DNA of 45,655 bases from Streptomyces sp. DI166 (GTDB lineage Bacteria; Actinomycetota; Actinomycetes; Streptomycetales; Streptomycetaceae): assembly GCF_900091315.1 (NCBI RefSeq), contig NZ_FLSP01000071.1, forward strand, positions 1-45,655, written 5' to 3'. Below the pieces are notes generated by a model. That model searched no databases and was not told the DNA's origin. It saw nothing but the letters and a program-made list of their open reading frames with translations. A program made the translations under genes and the position numbers. Shown here in pieces: positions 16,359-24,531 of the stretch; position 1 is the stretch's first letter, and each line of letters begins with the position of its first letter.

Positions 16359-16997
16359 ATGACGGAGGGGGATTGTCGTGAGCGATCTGGTCAAGGGGCC
16401 AATACATTCGTTCCGACTGTGCCGTCGCGCATCGCGGCATGTCGTGAACTGCGGGCCACCGCACTGCTGTTGGCGGCAGACGGGCGGGTCCGGGGGGTCC
16501 ACGACGTGGTGACCGACGGGGCGCCGGCGCATCCGTCCAGCGCGGTACGCCTGGCGGGTGGCGCGGCGGGCACCGCTTGGCTGGAGGCGGGACTCGGTGA
16601 GACAGAGGCGGATGCCGAGCGGGTACTCGTCATCGGGTCCACGCGCGGTGGGACGGCATCGACGTTCTCCGGGTCTCGGGCGACAAGATCGCCGAGGTGT
16701 GGCTCTTCTCAGCCGACCCACACCGAGCCCACGGCGCTCCCCAACGACGACAACTTCATCAACGAGATCGGCGCCCGCCGGGAGACTCACCCGTTGCCCG
16801 AGGGTCCGGTGATCGTCGAGGTGTCCACGGCGGACGGGCCGTGGCGGGCCAGGCTCAAGGGCATCGGGCAGACGGAGGACGATGTGCCCGACGACGATGC
16901 GGCGGCCCAGACGTTCGCTCCGTTCATCGCGCCGCAGCCGGGGCAGTCGGACACCGGCCGCAGGTCCGCCCGCTGGGGCTGGCTCGGCAGGGGCTGA
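16359..16997 (+). pseudogene. Decayed mosaic coding region with an NTF2/SnoaL-like fragment
   Basis: One open frame spans this region but changes character twice. The first part (to about 16650) reads 'ELRATALLLAADGRVRGVHD' and 'GTAWLEAGLGETEADAERVL'. Between about 16655 and 16740 a different frame carries a clear SnoaL/NTF2-like C-terminal strand pair 'GIDVLRVSGDKIAEVWLFSA'. From about 16740 the original frame resumes with 'DDNFINEIGARRETHPLPEG' and 'VIVEVSTADGPWRARLKGIG', ending at TGA 16995-16997. A strong GGAGGGGG precedes a GTG at 16378 in yet another frame, which dies after about 45 codons. It looks like fused or frameshifted remnants rather than one gene. Confidence 0.45.
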
Positions 16998-17254
16998 CCG
17001 GACGCCCGGCCGGACGGCGCAAGGGCACTCCTCCGCGCCGAAGGCGGGCTCCATGCTGTGCGTTCGCGCTTGCCTGCTCCGTGCCCCCGTGCGAAGCAGG
17101 CAAGCCGTCTCGGTCCCGTCCCCGGTGAGCCAAATGGCCCACTCAACGAGGGAAGGAATGGCCCACATGCTTGGGCTACCCGAATCCTAGGGTCGAGGGT
17201 GACCACAGCACCACACGTCGGCGCCCGTCTCCCCGCACCCCGGAGGAACCCCCC

Positions 17255-18172
17255 ATGCTCGCCATCATCGCCCAGGACCGCACCGCCGGCGCCGACGGCC
17301 TGACCCTCTCCGAGCTGCCCCATCCACACGCCGCGGAGAACGACGTCATCGTGAAGGTCCACGCCGCCGGATTCACCCCGGGCGAACTGGACTGGCCCGG
17401 CACCTGGACCGACCGGGCCGGGCACGACCGGACCCCGAGCGTGCCCGGGCACGAGCTGTCCGGTGTCGTCGCCGAGCTCGGATACGGCACGACCGGCCTG
17501 AGCGTCGGGCAGCGCGTGTACGGCCTGACGGACTGGGCGCGCAACGGCACCCTGGCCCAGTACACCGCCGTCGAAGCCCGCAATCTCGCCCCGCTCCCCG
17601 CCGACATCGACCACGTCACGGCCGCCGCGCTGCCCATCTCCGGGCTCACCGCCTGGCAGGCCCTGTTCGACCACGCCCAGCTCCGAACCGGGCAGAGCGT
17701 CGTCATCCACGGTGCAGCGGGCGCTGTCGGCTCGATCGCCGTGCAGCTCGCCCGTCAGGCAGGGGCCCACGTCATCGGCACCGGACGTGCCGGGCACCGC
17801 GACACCGTGCTCGGGCTGGGCGCGCACTCCTACGTCAACCTCGAAGCCCAGAAGCTGGAGGACATCGGTGACGTCGACGTGGTGCTCGACGTGATCGGCG
17901 GCGAGATCCTCGAACGCTCCGCCTCCCTGGTCCGCCCCGGCGGCACCCTCGTCACCATCGCCGAGCCCGTCACGGTCCATCCCCGCGAGGCACGCGCCGT
18001 CTTCTTCGTCGTCGAACCCGACCGCGCCCGCCTCAGCGACCTCGCCCGGCGCGTGCGGGAAGGGCGGCTCAAGCCCCTCGTCGGAGACGTGGTGCCTCTT
18101 GCCGAAGCGGCTGCCACGTTCGCGCGCAAGCCAGTGGGCGGCAAGACGGTCATCCGCGTCGCCGAGGAATGA
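17255..18172 (+). CDS. NADP-dependent alcohol dehydrogenase/quinone oxidoreductase (MDR family)
   Basis: The product has 305 aa. CGGAGGA at 17241-17247 precedes ATG 17255. The GroES-like domain holds 'ENDVIVKVHAAGFTPGELDW' and 'VPGHELSGVVAELGYGTTGL' (about 28-90). The Rossmann domain holds the nucleotide motif 'GAAGAVGSIAVQLARQAGAH' (about 152-171), 'DVVLDVIGGEILERSASLVR' and the C-terminal 'PLVGDVVPLAEAAATFARKP'. No zinc-binding cysteine cluster is visible, so it belongs with the zinc-free quinone-oxidoreductase-like branch, which reduces quinones or enones with NADPH. It converges on a NAD(P)H oxidoreductase gene with a MITE-like element between them. Confidence 0.9.
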   Translation: MLAIIAQDRTAGADGLTLSELPHPHAAENDVIVKVHAAGFTPGELDWPGTWTDRAGHDRTPSVPGHELSGVVAELGYGTTGLSVGQRVYGLTDWARNGTLAQYTAVEARNLAPLPADIDHVTAAALPISGLTAWQALFDHAQLRTGQSVVIHGAAGAVGSIAVQLARQAGAHVIGTGRAGHRDTVLGLGAHSYVNLEAQKLEDIGDVDVVLDVIGGEILERSASLVRPGGTLVTIAEPVTVHPREARAVFFVVEPDRARLSDLARRVREGRLKPLVGDVVPLAEAAATFARKPVGGKTVIRVAEE

Positions 18173-18206
18173 ACCACCCGCACCCGCCCGGTCGCCGAGC
18201 CACGGC

Positions 18207-18424
18207 CTTTCGTTTGGATCATCCCGGCGTCGTGGGCCCTGGCACGCGCTCCCCCAGAGGGGGCACCCCCAGCCGCGTTGTCGTCACTCGCCGACTCCCT
18301 CCTCCGCCTTGCAGTTGCACGCTCCCCCACGCTCGAACAACCTCGCGCGGGGGCACCCCCATCGCCCCCGCTCGGGCAAGCCACCCTGCACCGTCAGCCG
18401 CAGCCGGGCTGATCCGAACGAAAG
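18207..18424. mobile_element. MITE-like element (about 218 bp) with terminal inverted repeats
   Basis: The ends are inverted repeats of 22 bp with two mismatches: left core ttcgtttggatcatcccgg (18209-18227), right core ccgggctgatccgaacgaa (18404-18422). Inside are two copies of a CGCTCCCCCA...GGGGGCACCCCCA palindromic unit (about 18247-18271 and 18320-18361). It has no coding capacity and no clear target duplication. It fills the gap between two convergent genes and its palindromes could end transcription from both sides. Confidence 0.6.
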
Positions 18425-18441
18425 ACCCTAGCCGTGCGGCT

Positions 18442-19116
18442 TCAGACCGCGACCGGTTCCGCCGCGAGGAAGTCGTCCACGCAGCGCAGTGCCCGACGGT
18501 CGAAGTCGGCGTACTTCGCTTCCCGTTCGGCGCCGACGGCGGCGTCCCCGATGAGCAGGTTGCCCTCGGCGTCGACGCGCTGCGGGCGTTCCTCCGCGTC
18601 GAGGAGCAGGCCCACAGTGGAGTGGGAGAAGCCGCAGTAGGCGGCGATGCCGTCGCTGAGGCCGGCCTCAAGGACGGACCGCATGCCCTGTGCGACGGGG
18701 TCGTCGGCGGTGGCACCGGCCAGGCCGAGCCAGAGCATGCGCTTGCCGGCCAGGCGCGGCTTGCTGCGGCCGTAGGCGAACCCGTAGTTCCACACGCGGT
18801 CGATCCATCCCTTGAGGATGGCGGGCACGCTCTGCCAGTACACGGGGAAGACGGCGACCACGACATCCGCGTCGAGGATGCGCTGCATATGAGCGTGCAC
18901 TTCCTTCGAGTACGTCTTGTCCCGGTTGCCCCAGTCGGGCTGGTCCTCGACGGTCATGCGGGGGTCGAATCCCTCGGCGTGCAGGTCGAGCAGGTCGATG
19001 CGGTATCCGGCGGACCGGAGCCGGGCGGCGGCACGGCGCGCCGTGTGGGCGGTGAGGGAGTCGCTGCGGTGGTGCGCGACGACCACGAGGGCTGTCTTGG
19101 TGCTGTGCTGCGGCAC
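18442..19116 (-). CDS. NAD(P)H dehydrogenase (quinone) family flavoprotein
   Basis: The product has 224 aa. GTG 19116 has GGGAGA just upstream; the longer frame to 19200 runs into the regulator's promoter region and is unlikely. The flavodoxin-like fold of the NQO1/MdaB family is shown by 'TALVVVAHHRSDSLTAHTAR' (FMN phosphate loop), 'GYRIDLLDLHAEGFDPRMTV', 'AHMQRILDADVVVAVFPVYW' and 'QSVPAILKGWIDRVWNYGFA'. These enzymes reduce quinones by two electrons with NAD(P)H and FMN or FAD. It diverges from the AraC-type regulator at 19229 across a 112-bp gap with an inverted repeat, so it is probably that regulator's target. Confidence 0.88.
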   Translation of the reverse strand: MPQHSTKTALVVVAHHRSDSLTAHTARRAAARLRSAGYRIDLLDLHAEGFDPRMTVEDQPDWGNRDKTYSKEVHAHMQRILDADVVVAVFPVYWQSVPAILKGWIDRVWNYGFAYGRSKPRLAGKRMLWLGLAGATADDPVAQGMRSVLEAGLSDGIAAYCGFSHSTVGLLLDAEERPQRVDAEGNLLIGDAAVGAEREAKYADFDRRALRCVDDFLAAEPVAV

Positions 19117-19170
19117 GGTGTCTCCCGACAGGGCTGGTTGGCTTCGGTGACTCCAGTACAACCGCAGCCG

Positions 19171-19220
19171 TGTAGATGATCCATGGGAGGAAGTCTTCAA
19201 CTCATAGGAGATCGTCTACA
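19171..19220. promoter_or_regulatory. Inverted repeat operator between NQO-like gene and AraC regulator
   Basis: Arms tgtagatgatc (19171-19181) and gatcgtctaca (19210-19220) match as inverted repeats with one mismatch, 28 bp apart. They lie in the divergent promoter region, the right arm 8 bp before the AraC start codon, as expected for an autoregulated AraC-type switch. Confidence 0.5.
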
Positions 19221-19228
19221 GTTGGCGG

Positions 19229-20158
19229 ATGGATCCGTTGAGTTCCCTGCTGGGCGGTATCCGGGCCGAGGGCTCGGTCGTCACCCACGCTGTTCTCGGT
19301 GCGCCGTGGGCCATCCGTTTCAGTGACGACGCACCGCTGACCATGGTCACCGTGCTGCGCGGGGGCGGCACCCTGCTGTTGGCCGATGGTACGGAGCGGG
19401 TGGTCACCGCGGGCGACACGGCGGTCGTACGCGGCCCGGTGCCGTTCCGCCTCGTGGACCGGCCCGCCACCGTGCAACGCCCGCACACGGAGTACGAGAT
19501 CCACTGCTTCGCTCCTGGAGACCCGTGCTCGGACGAGGAACTCGCGGGAATCCACTGGGGCACCGACCCGGAGGGCGCCACGGCGCTCATCGTGGGTGCC
19601 TACCGTGCCACCGGTCACCGCCATGAACGACTCCTACGGGCGCTGCCGCCCGTCCTGGTCGTCTCCGAAGACGCCGATGTCTGCGCCTGGCTGGAGAGTT
19701 CCGCCGCCGACGCCGCCCGCCACTCCTCCGGTTCACAGGCGCTGATGGACCGGCTGCTGGACTGGGCGCTGGTGTGTACGCTGCGCACCTGGTTCGAGCG
19801 GGCCGGTACCGACGCCCCGAGTTGGTACCGCGGCCTTGCCGACCCGGTGCTCGGCCCCGCCCTGCGCGCTTTCCACGACCGGCCCGCCGAAGCCTGGACC
19901 GTCGCCTCGCTGGCCGCGCAAGCAGGCGTCTCCCGGGCCCTGTTCGCCAGACGCTTCACCGAACTGATGGGCCGTCCACCGCTCGCCTATCTCACCGAGT
20001 GCCGCATGGGCGAGGCCGAGGCGCTCCTGGCCGACACGGACCTGAGCATCGCCCAGATCGCCAAGTCCGTCGGCTACGCCGACGCCTTCGGCTTCAGCGC
20101 CGCCTTCAAACGCCACAAGGGACAGAGCCCGAGCAAGTTCCGCAGCGCGGCGGCGTGA
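19229..20158 (+). CDS. AraC family transcriptional regulator
   Basis: The product has 309 aa. Residues 1-185 are a cupin-type sensor (SSLLGGIRAEGSVVTHAVLG, TMVTVLRGGGTLLLADGTER, AGDTAVVRGPVPFRLVDRP) as in the cupin_6 AraC group. Residues 215-305 contain both helix-turn-helix motifs: 'WTVASLAAQAGVSRALFARR' and 'SIAQIAKSVGYADAFGFSAA', with the family signature ending 'FKRHKGQSPSKFRSAAA'. Members of this group usually activate a neighbouring oxidoreductase in response to a small electrophile or quinone. The divergent NQO-like gene fits that role. The start at ATG 19229 follows GGCGG. Confidence 0.92.
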   Translation: MDPLSSLLGGIRAEGSVVTHAVLGAPWAIRFSDDAPLTMVTVLRGGGTLLLADGTERVVTAGDTAVVRGPVPFRLVDRPATVQRPHTEYEIHCFAPGDPCSDEELAGIHWGTDPEGATALIVGAYRATGHRHERLLRALPPVLVVSEDADVCAWLESSAADAARHSSGSQALMDRLLDWALVCTLRTWFERAGTDAPSWYRGLADPVLGPALRAFHDRPAEAWTVASLAAQAGVSRALFARRFTELMGRPPLAYLTECRMGEAEALLADTDLSIAQIAKSVGYADAFGFSAAFKRHKGQSPSKFRSAAA

Positions 20159-20278
20159 CCTCCAGGGCCATCGAGGGCGCCGGCCTGCGCGTACGTCACG
20201 AGCCCGGCGTCGTACATCCGCACAGTGCGGCGTACGATCACCCGGTTCCCCGCCCGGCCATCAACAGGAGTCCGCCCG

Positions 20279-20956
20279 GTGACCGCCCTCGATCCCATCG
20301 CCCGCCGGCACGTCGCCCTGCCCGGCCTGCGTCTCCTCACCCGCGTCGAGGACGGCGAGCTGCTGCACAGCCTGTTGTGGAAGGTGGGCGACGGCTGGCG
20401 GATGATCAGCAGCGCGGTACTCGGTGGCGGGATCGGCGAACGCCGCTGGATCCTGAACGCCCAGGTCGGCCATGGCTACCGGCGCGTCGATCCGGACCGC
20501 CACCTCGCCGACCTGGCACGCCTCGCCGGTGTCGACGGTCCGGGTGTGGGGCTGATGACCGCCGCCGACGTACGCGCGTACGGGTCCGCCCACGACGGCG
20601 GAGTGGAAGCCGTGGCCACCGCTGGGCTCGGGGTACGCGGATGGGCCGCCTCCCCGGCCGAGAGCACGGTCACGGCACCGCGCGCGGGCACGATCAACAT
20701 CGTCGCCGCGATCCCCGTACCCCTGACCGACGCGGCCCTCGTCAACGCCGTGGCCACCGCCACGGAGGCCAAGGTCCAGGCACTGCTCGACGCGGGGCTC
20801 GACTGCTCCGGCACCCCTACGGACGCCGTCTGCGTCGCCGCCCCTTCCCCACGTGCCGACGAGGAGGTCCACGCCTTCGCGGGCCCACGCTCGCTGTGGG
20901 GCGCCCGCCTCGCCCGGGCCGTGCATGATGCGGTGCGCAGCGCCGCCGACAGGTGA
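20279..20956 (+). CDS. cbiZ: Adenosylcobinamide amidohydrolase (CbiZ-like)
   Basis: The product has 225 aa. AGGAG (20266-20270) precedes GTG 20279. The CbiZ family pattern is seen in 'LLTRVEDGELLHSLLWKVGD', 'WRMISSAVLGGGIGERRWIL', 'VGLMTAADVRAYGSAHDGGV', 'AVATAGLGVRGWAASPAEST', and best in 'GTINIVAAIPVPLTDAALVN', 'AVATATEAKVQALLDAGLDC', 'SGTPTDAVCVAAPSP'. CbiZ hydrolyses the aminopropanol amide of adenosylcobinamide to salvage corrinoids for cobalamin. No other B12 gene or cobalamin riboswitch is visible here, so it is an isolated salvage gene. Another hypothetical gene follows after 16 bp, likely co-transcribed. Confidence 0.82.
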   Translation: MTALDPIARRHVALPGLRLLTRVEDGELLHSLLWKVGDGWRMISSAVLGGGIGERRWILNAQVGHGYRRVDPDRHLADLARLAGVDGPGVGLMTAADVRAYGSAHDGGVEAVATAGLGVRGWAASPAESTVTAPRAGTINIVAAIPVPLTDAALVNAVATATEAKVQALLDAGLDCSGTPTDAVCVAAPSPRADEEVHAFAGPRSLWGARLARAVHDAVRSAADR

Positions 20957-20972
20957 ACCAGGAGCACGGATC

Positions 20973-21512
20973 ATGAGCGGCGATACAGACCGGGAGGGCC
21001 TCGGGCCCGATCCGGGCGGCTGGGACATGGACGAACTGCGGGCGTTCGTCGAGCGCACCCGTGGTGCGGAGCTTGAGACAGCGCGCGTCGCGGCACAGAC
21101 ACATGCCTACGACCCGAACCTGCCGGACGAGTCCCGGCGCCAGTGGGCGAAGCTGTCGTTGCTCGCCAACCGGCTCGTCGACGCCGAGGGCGAAGGGCCT
21201 CTGACCCGGGTCAACCAGCAGGAGTTCATGCTCCGGATGTGGGTGATCGACAGCCTCGGGCCCGACGACACCGACCTCGACTGGTGCCCCGAGGCGCTGG
21301 CGGCCGACACGCTGCGCGCGCTACGGCTCACGCCCGCGCAGGCCGTCGCGCTGTCCGACGGGTGGCGCGACCTGCCCCTCGACGAGATCCGCCGGCTGCG
21401 GTGGCACAAGAACCTGACGGCCCATCTGAAGTGCCTGCTCGACCACTTGCCGCCGGGGCACACCCGCGAACAGGTCCAGATCTGGGCCTCAATTCGCCGA
21501 TCGCTGCCCTGA
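20973..21512 (+). CDS. Hypothetical protein (179 aa) downstream of cbiZ
   Basis: ATG 20973 has AGGAG 9 bp upstream and lies 16 bp after the amidohydrolase stop, so the two form an operon. The sequence is acidic and helical: 'DELRAFVERTRGAELETARV', 'SRRQWAKLSLLANRLVDAEG', 'FMLRMWVIDSLGPDDTDLDW', 'LRLTPAQAVALSDGWRDLPL', ending 'REQVQIWASIRRSLP'. It has no signal peptide or transmembrane segment. I recognise no family. The link with corrinoid salvage is by position only. Its end is 10 bp from the convergent oxygenase gene. Confidence 0.7.
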   Translation: MSGDTDREGLGPDPGGWDMDELRAFVERTRGAELETARVAAQTHAYDPNLPDESRRQWAKLSLLANRLVDAEGEGPLTRVNQQEFMLRMWVIDSLGPDDTDLDWCPEALAADTLRALRLTPAQAVALSDGWRDLPLDEIRRLRWHKNLTAHLKCLLDHLPPGHTREQVQIWASIRRSLP

Positions 21513-21522
21513 GCGCGCCCCG

Positions 21523-22077
21523 TCAGCCGTTCCAGAACCAGGTGACCACCGTCAGGCGGGGGCCGACCCGTACCGGTGGCACTTCGTGGACGAGGTCGGC
21601 GGGGAAGGCGATCACGGAGCCCGGAGGGAACGAGATCTTCTTGCGGCAGGTCTGCCAGGTGGCGGTCGGTGACGGAGCGAAGAATGTCAGACTGCCCCGG
21701 GCCGCGCCCGCCTGTGCGAGGTGCAGGACCGCTGTCACCCTTCGCCCCGCGGCGACGTCGGAGTGCGGCACGAAACGGTCGCCACGCTCGTACCGGAGGA
21801 ACTGCGGTGGCTCGCAGCCGCCCAGCCGCACACCGAAGTGCTCCTCCAGCCTGTCGTGCAGGCCTTCGAAGCACAGGCGGGTCTTGTCGGACAGTGACTG
21901 CGGCACCTCAACTCGGCTGGTTCGTCTGATGTGTTGGTCGACCAGGCGGCCCGTGGGCGCGCAGACGTCGGCCGGGCGCCCTTCGGCGGCCTGCATGGTG
22001 CGGGTCAGGGCATCCAGGAGTGCCGGGGCCAGTACGGACTCCCAGACCACGACGTCATGGGTCGGCGGTGAAAGCAT
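21523..22077 (-). CDS. 2OG-Fe(II) oxygenase (prolyl-4-hydroxylase-like)
   Basis: The product has 184 aa. The double-stranded beta-helix core carries the iron ligands H-x-D in 'RFVPHSDVAAGRRVTAVLHL' (about 107-126) and the distal His plus 2OG-binding Arg in 'DLVHEVPPVRVGPRLTVVTW' (about 160-179), with 'FPPGSVIAFPA' between. This matches the PiuC/P4Hc-type oxygenases, which hydroxylate peptidyl or free substrates using Fe(II) and 2-oxoglutarate. ATG 22077 lies inside the end of the glycosyltransferase gene (23-bp overlap), so translation is coupled. It is the last gene of a three-gene cassette; the substrate is unknown. Confidence 0.85.
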   Translation of the reverse strand: MLSPPTHDVVVWESVLAPALLDALTRTMQAAEGRPADVCAPTGRLVDQHIRRTSRVEVPQSLSDKTRLCFEGLHDRLEEHFGVRLGGCEPPQFLRYERGDRFVPHSDVAAGRRVTAVLHLAQAGAARGSLTFFAPSPTATWQTCRKKISFPPGSVIAFPADLVHEVPPVRVGPRLTVVTWFWNG

Positions 22078-22816
22078 CCTTCTCCTCAGTTGCGGCCGAT
22101 GGGAGGCCGAGTACTCGTAGTTCGCGTGCGACGGCCGGGGTGATGCCGGCCCAGCTCCAGAAAACCCGCGTCCATGTCTCGTCGTAGGCCGGGCTCGGGT
22201 GCAGGTGCCAGGAGAAGGCATCGTGGTGGTGTTCGTGCGCGTAGGCGCCCAGTGCGTTGAACTCGGAGAATCCCAGGGGTGGTTGGGCCACGATGTACTC
22301 CGCCAGCTGCATGCCGTGTTGGCGTACGGCGTGCTCGCGCAGTTCCGGGTAGATCCAACGGGGGTACACCAGGGGCTGGCGGCGCATGTAGTCGCAGGTG
22401 ACCGGTCGGGCCAGGAAGCGTTCGGTGGCCGCTTGCCAGGGGGCGCCGCGGCGGAAGTAGGTGCCGGGGGTGTAGAGCAGGTGGGGGCGGCCCGCGTCGT
22501 CCATCAGGTCGGCGGGGGTGAGGGGGCGGCGTACGACGCTGTCGGAGTCGAGGTGAGCGATGTGGTCCGCGTCCGTGAAGGTGTCGGCCAGTGTCTTGGT
22601 CACTTGCTGGCCCAGGTAGTCGTCGGCGTAGTCCGGACACAGGACGATGCGGTCGGCCTCGATGCCGTAGCGGGCCAGCCTGCGCTCGCACTTGCCCGGG
22701 ACCACCACGACCACCTGGCGGAAGCCGGTGCACCAGCGCCGTACACCGGCCAGGCAGTGCCGCAGCCAGGCGAAGTCCTTTGCGTGGCTGCGGATCACGA
22801 TGTCGACGCTGCCCAT
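22055..22816 (-). CDS. DUF6492-like glycosyltransferase family protein
   Basis: The product has 253 aa. It opens 'MGSVDIVIRSHAKDFAWLRH' with a beta-alpha start typical of GT-A folds, and has 'QVVVVVPGKCERRLARYGIE', then the DxD-type sequence 'DHIAHLDSDSVVRRPLTPAD' (about 84-103) expected to hold the metal and nucleotide sugar. Later parts (LLYTPGTYFRRGAPWQAATE, GFSEFNALGAYAHEHHHDAF) resemble proteins annotated as DUF6492. No membrane anchor is seen. It starts 6 bp after the stop of the upstream GNAT-like gene and overlaps the oxygenase gene, so all three are one operon. Donor and acceptor are unknown. Confidence 0.75.
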   Translation of the reverse strand: MGSVDIVIRSHAKDFAWLRHCLAGVRRWCTGFRQVVVVVPGKCERRLARYGIEADRIVLCPDYADDYLGQQVTKTLADTFTDADHIAHLDSDSVVRRPLTPADLMDDAGRPHLLYTPGTYFRRGAPWQAATERFLARPVTCDYMRRQPLVYPRWIYPELREHAVRQHGMQLAEYIVAQPPLGFSEFNALGAYAHEHHHDAFSWHLHPSPAYDETWTRVFWSWAGITPAVARELRVLGLPSAATEEKDAFTADP

Positions 22817-22822
22817 GGGGCG

Positions 22823-23551
22823 CTACTGCTCCAGGGCGGGTGGTCCGCCCGGAGGCAGGCATGCGGCGACCATGCCGGGGCCTGTGTTGGCGATGATCTC
22901 GCCGGAGACGAACTGCTCGTCCCAGGAGGGGCCGAGTGCCTGGGTGACTCCGAGCAGATACATAGCGGTGGAGGCGTAGGCGTCGTCCTTCAGGGCGCCG
23001 CCGGTCACCAGGTCGTCGACGTCGGCGCCCTCGATGCCGATGGCCCGTCGGTGCTCGTCGATCGGGGCATCGTGCAGCCAGTACCGGGAGTGCTCGGTGA
23101 GCACCAGGCTGTCGCTCCGCTCGAATCCCGCGCGGGCGGCCAGCCATTCTCCGAACGCGGCCCCCTCCCTGACGGTCAGATGGACGCGCTCGACGCCTCG
23201 CTCGGCCAGGCCGTCGAGCAGGGTCGCGTGCACGGCGGCCAGGAGGCCGATCTCGGTGCCTTCCTCCGGGACCGCCAGGACGCTGGTGAGGCCGGCTGTT
23301 CCCTCGGCCCGGGGTACCGCGATCTCCATTGCGGAGATGGTGCGGGCGCCGATGCCCCAGGGCGGCCAGGGGCGGGTCCGCTGAGCCACGGCAACGAGTG
23401 CGGACCCCTCGTCCAGGGCCGGGCGGATCAGTTCGTCGAAGAGCCGCGACCGGCCGATCCGGCGCAGGAAAGCACGCGCCGGGACTTCGAAGGACGGGTC
23501 GACTTCGCTGACGCAGTCGAGTTCGAACTCTTCCAGGCGATTCATCGTCAC
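22823..23551 (-). CDS. GNAT-like conserved hypothetical protein, first gene of a coupled cassette
   Basis: About 242 aa from GTG 23551, chosen because GGAGG lies 7 bp upstream; ATG 23545 two codons later is the alternative. Residues 75-150 look like an acetyltransferase-type fold: 'AGLTSVLAVPEEGTEIGLLA', 'AVHATLLDGLAERGVERVHL', 'REGAAFGEWLAARAGFERSD', similar to the GNAT end with a neighbouring-residue strand. The classic R/Q-x-x-G-x-G/A acetyl-CoA loop is not evident, so catalytic activity is doubtful. The C-terminal 'DAYASTAMYLLGVTQALGPS' is helical. It leads a three-gene operon with a glycosyltransferase and an Fe(II)/2OG oxygenase. Confidence 0.65.
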   Translation of the reverse strand: MTMNRLEEFELDCVSEVDPSFEVPARAFLRRIGRSRLFDELIRPALDEGSALVAVAQRTRPWPPWGIGARTISAMEIAVPRAEGTAGLTSVLAVPEEGTEIGLLAAVHATLLDGLAERGVERVHLTVREGAAFGEWLAARAGFERSDSLVLTEHSRYWLHDAPIDEHRRAIGIEGADVDDLVTGGALKDDAYASTAMYLLGVTQALGPSWDEQFVSGEIIANTGPGMVAACLPPGGPPALEQ

Positions 23552-23805
23552 GTGGGAGCCTCCATCGCCGCTGTGGCGGCCAGATTGCCGGTCGAGGGAC
23601 GCAGTGACGTTTCCCGTCCCTCGGGGGCTCCGTCCCGCCTTTCGGCGCATGTACGCACAACGGCCTACGGTGGGATCGCGTGCGGGGCACAGAGGTGCCG
23701 TCCGAAGGGGGCACGGGGCGCGCCAGGCATGATCATCCTCGGCCCGCGCGAAGAGTACGAACCGCTACCACTGCGGGATCACCGGGGCAATGCGACAGTG
23801 AAACC

Positions 23806-24480
23806 ATGAACCGGCACCGACGCCCGTCGCGGCGGGCCCCGTGGATCGCGGGCGGCGCCGCCGTTCTCGTCCTCGGCGGCACCGGAACATGGCTGCTGCT
23901 GGACTCGGACGGGAAATCACCCGACTCGGCGGCGACCGCGAGCGCGTCACCGTCGGTGACGGAGCCGTCGGAGACCGCCGGGACGCCCGAGTCACCCACC
24001 CCCACCTCGACGCCTTCGACACCGTCAAAGACGCCTGAACCGACCGCGTCCAAGACCTCCCGCTCCCCCACGTCGACGCCGCCGTCCACCAACCGCCCGA
24101 CGGTTCTCCCGACGTCGGTTCCGCCGCATACGACCAAGCCGCCGCCTGCGCCGCACACGTCCGTGACGCCCGCGCCGACCCGCCCGCAGCCTGAGACGCG
24201 GCCTTCCGAGACCACCACGCGGCCCGCGGCGACCACCTCGGCCCCGGTCCCCAGCCCGACGACATCGACGCCGCAGCCCGAGGGCAGTGGGGCGGCGACC
24301 ACCACGTGGTACACCTCCCCCACCGCTGTCGCCGCCGCACAGCGCATGGCGCAGGCCCAGACCGTCGGTGACCCCGCGTGCTCCCTGTCCTCGACGGGCC
24401 GGCCCGACCCCGGCCTCGTGCCCGCCGTGGACCGGATCGGTATCGGCAACGCGGGCATCTACTGGTGCCTGATCTGGTGA
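23806..24480 (+). CDS. Membrane-anchored Pro/Thr/Ser-rich extracytoplasmic protein
   Basis: The product has 224 aa. A basic start (MNRHRRPSRRAP) and hydrophobic residues 13-33 (WIAGGAAVLVLGGTGTWLLL) make a signal anchor or uncleaved signal. Residues 40-165 are a low-complexity Pro/Thr/Ser stretch, a typical cell-wall-spanning and possibly O-glycosylated linker. Residues 170-224 form a small domain ('TWYTSPTAVAAAQRMAQAQT', 'PAVDRIGIGNAGIYWCLIW') with two cysteines about 40 residues apart that may pair. The ATG at 23806 has no strong ribosome binding site. The family is not recognised; the layout suggests a surface display protein. Convergent with the VOC gene. Confidence 0.75.
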   Translation: MNRHRRPSRRAPWIAGGAAVLVLGGTGTWLLLDSDGKSPDSAATASASPSVTEPSETAGTPESPTPTSTPSTPSKTPEPTASKTSRSPTSTPPSTNRPTVLPTSVPPHTTKPPPAPHTSVTPAPTRPQPETRPSETTTRPAATTSAPVPSPTTSTPQPEGSGAATTTWYTSPTAVAAAQRMAQAQTVGDPACSLSSTGRPDPGLVPAVDRIGIGNAGIYWCLIW

Positions 24481-24531
24481 AAGGCCAGACGCCTCGCGCA
24501 GGGCCAGGTGGGCCGCCGAGGCGGCACCGGG

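Noticed and set aside
18940..18980. GGGGTCGAATCCC resembling a tRNA T-loop
   Set aside because: It sits inside the flavoprotein gene and no acceptor or anticodon arms can be built around it.
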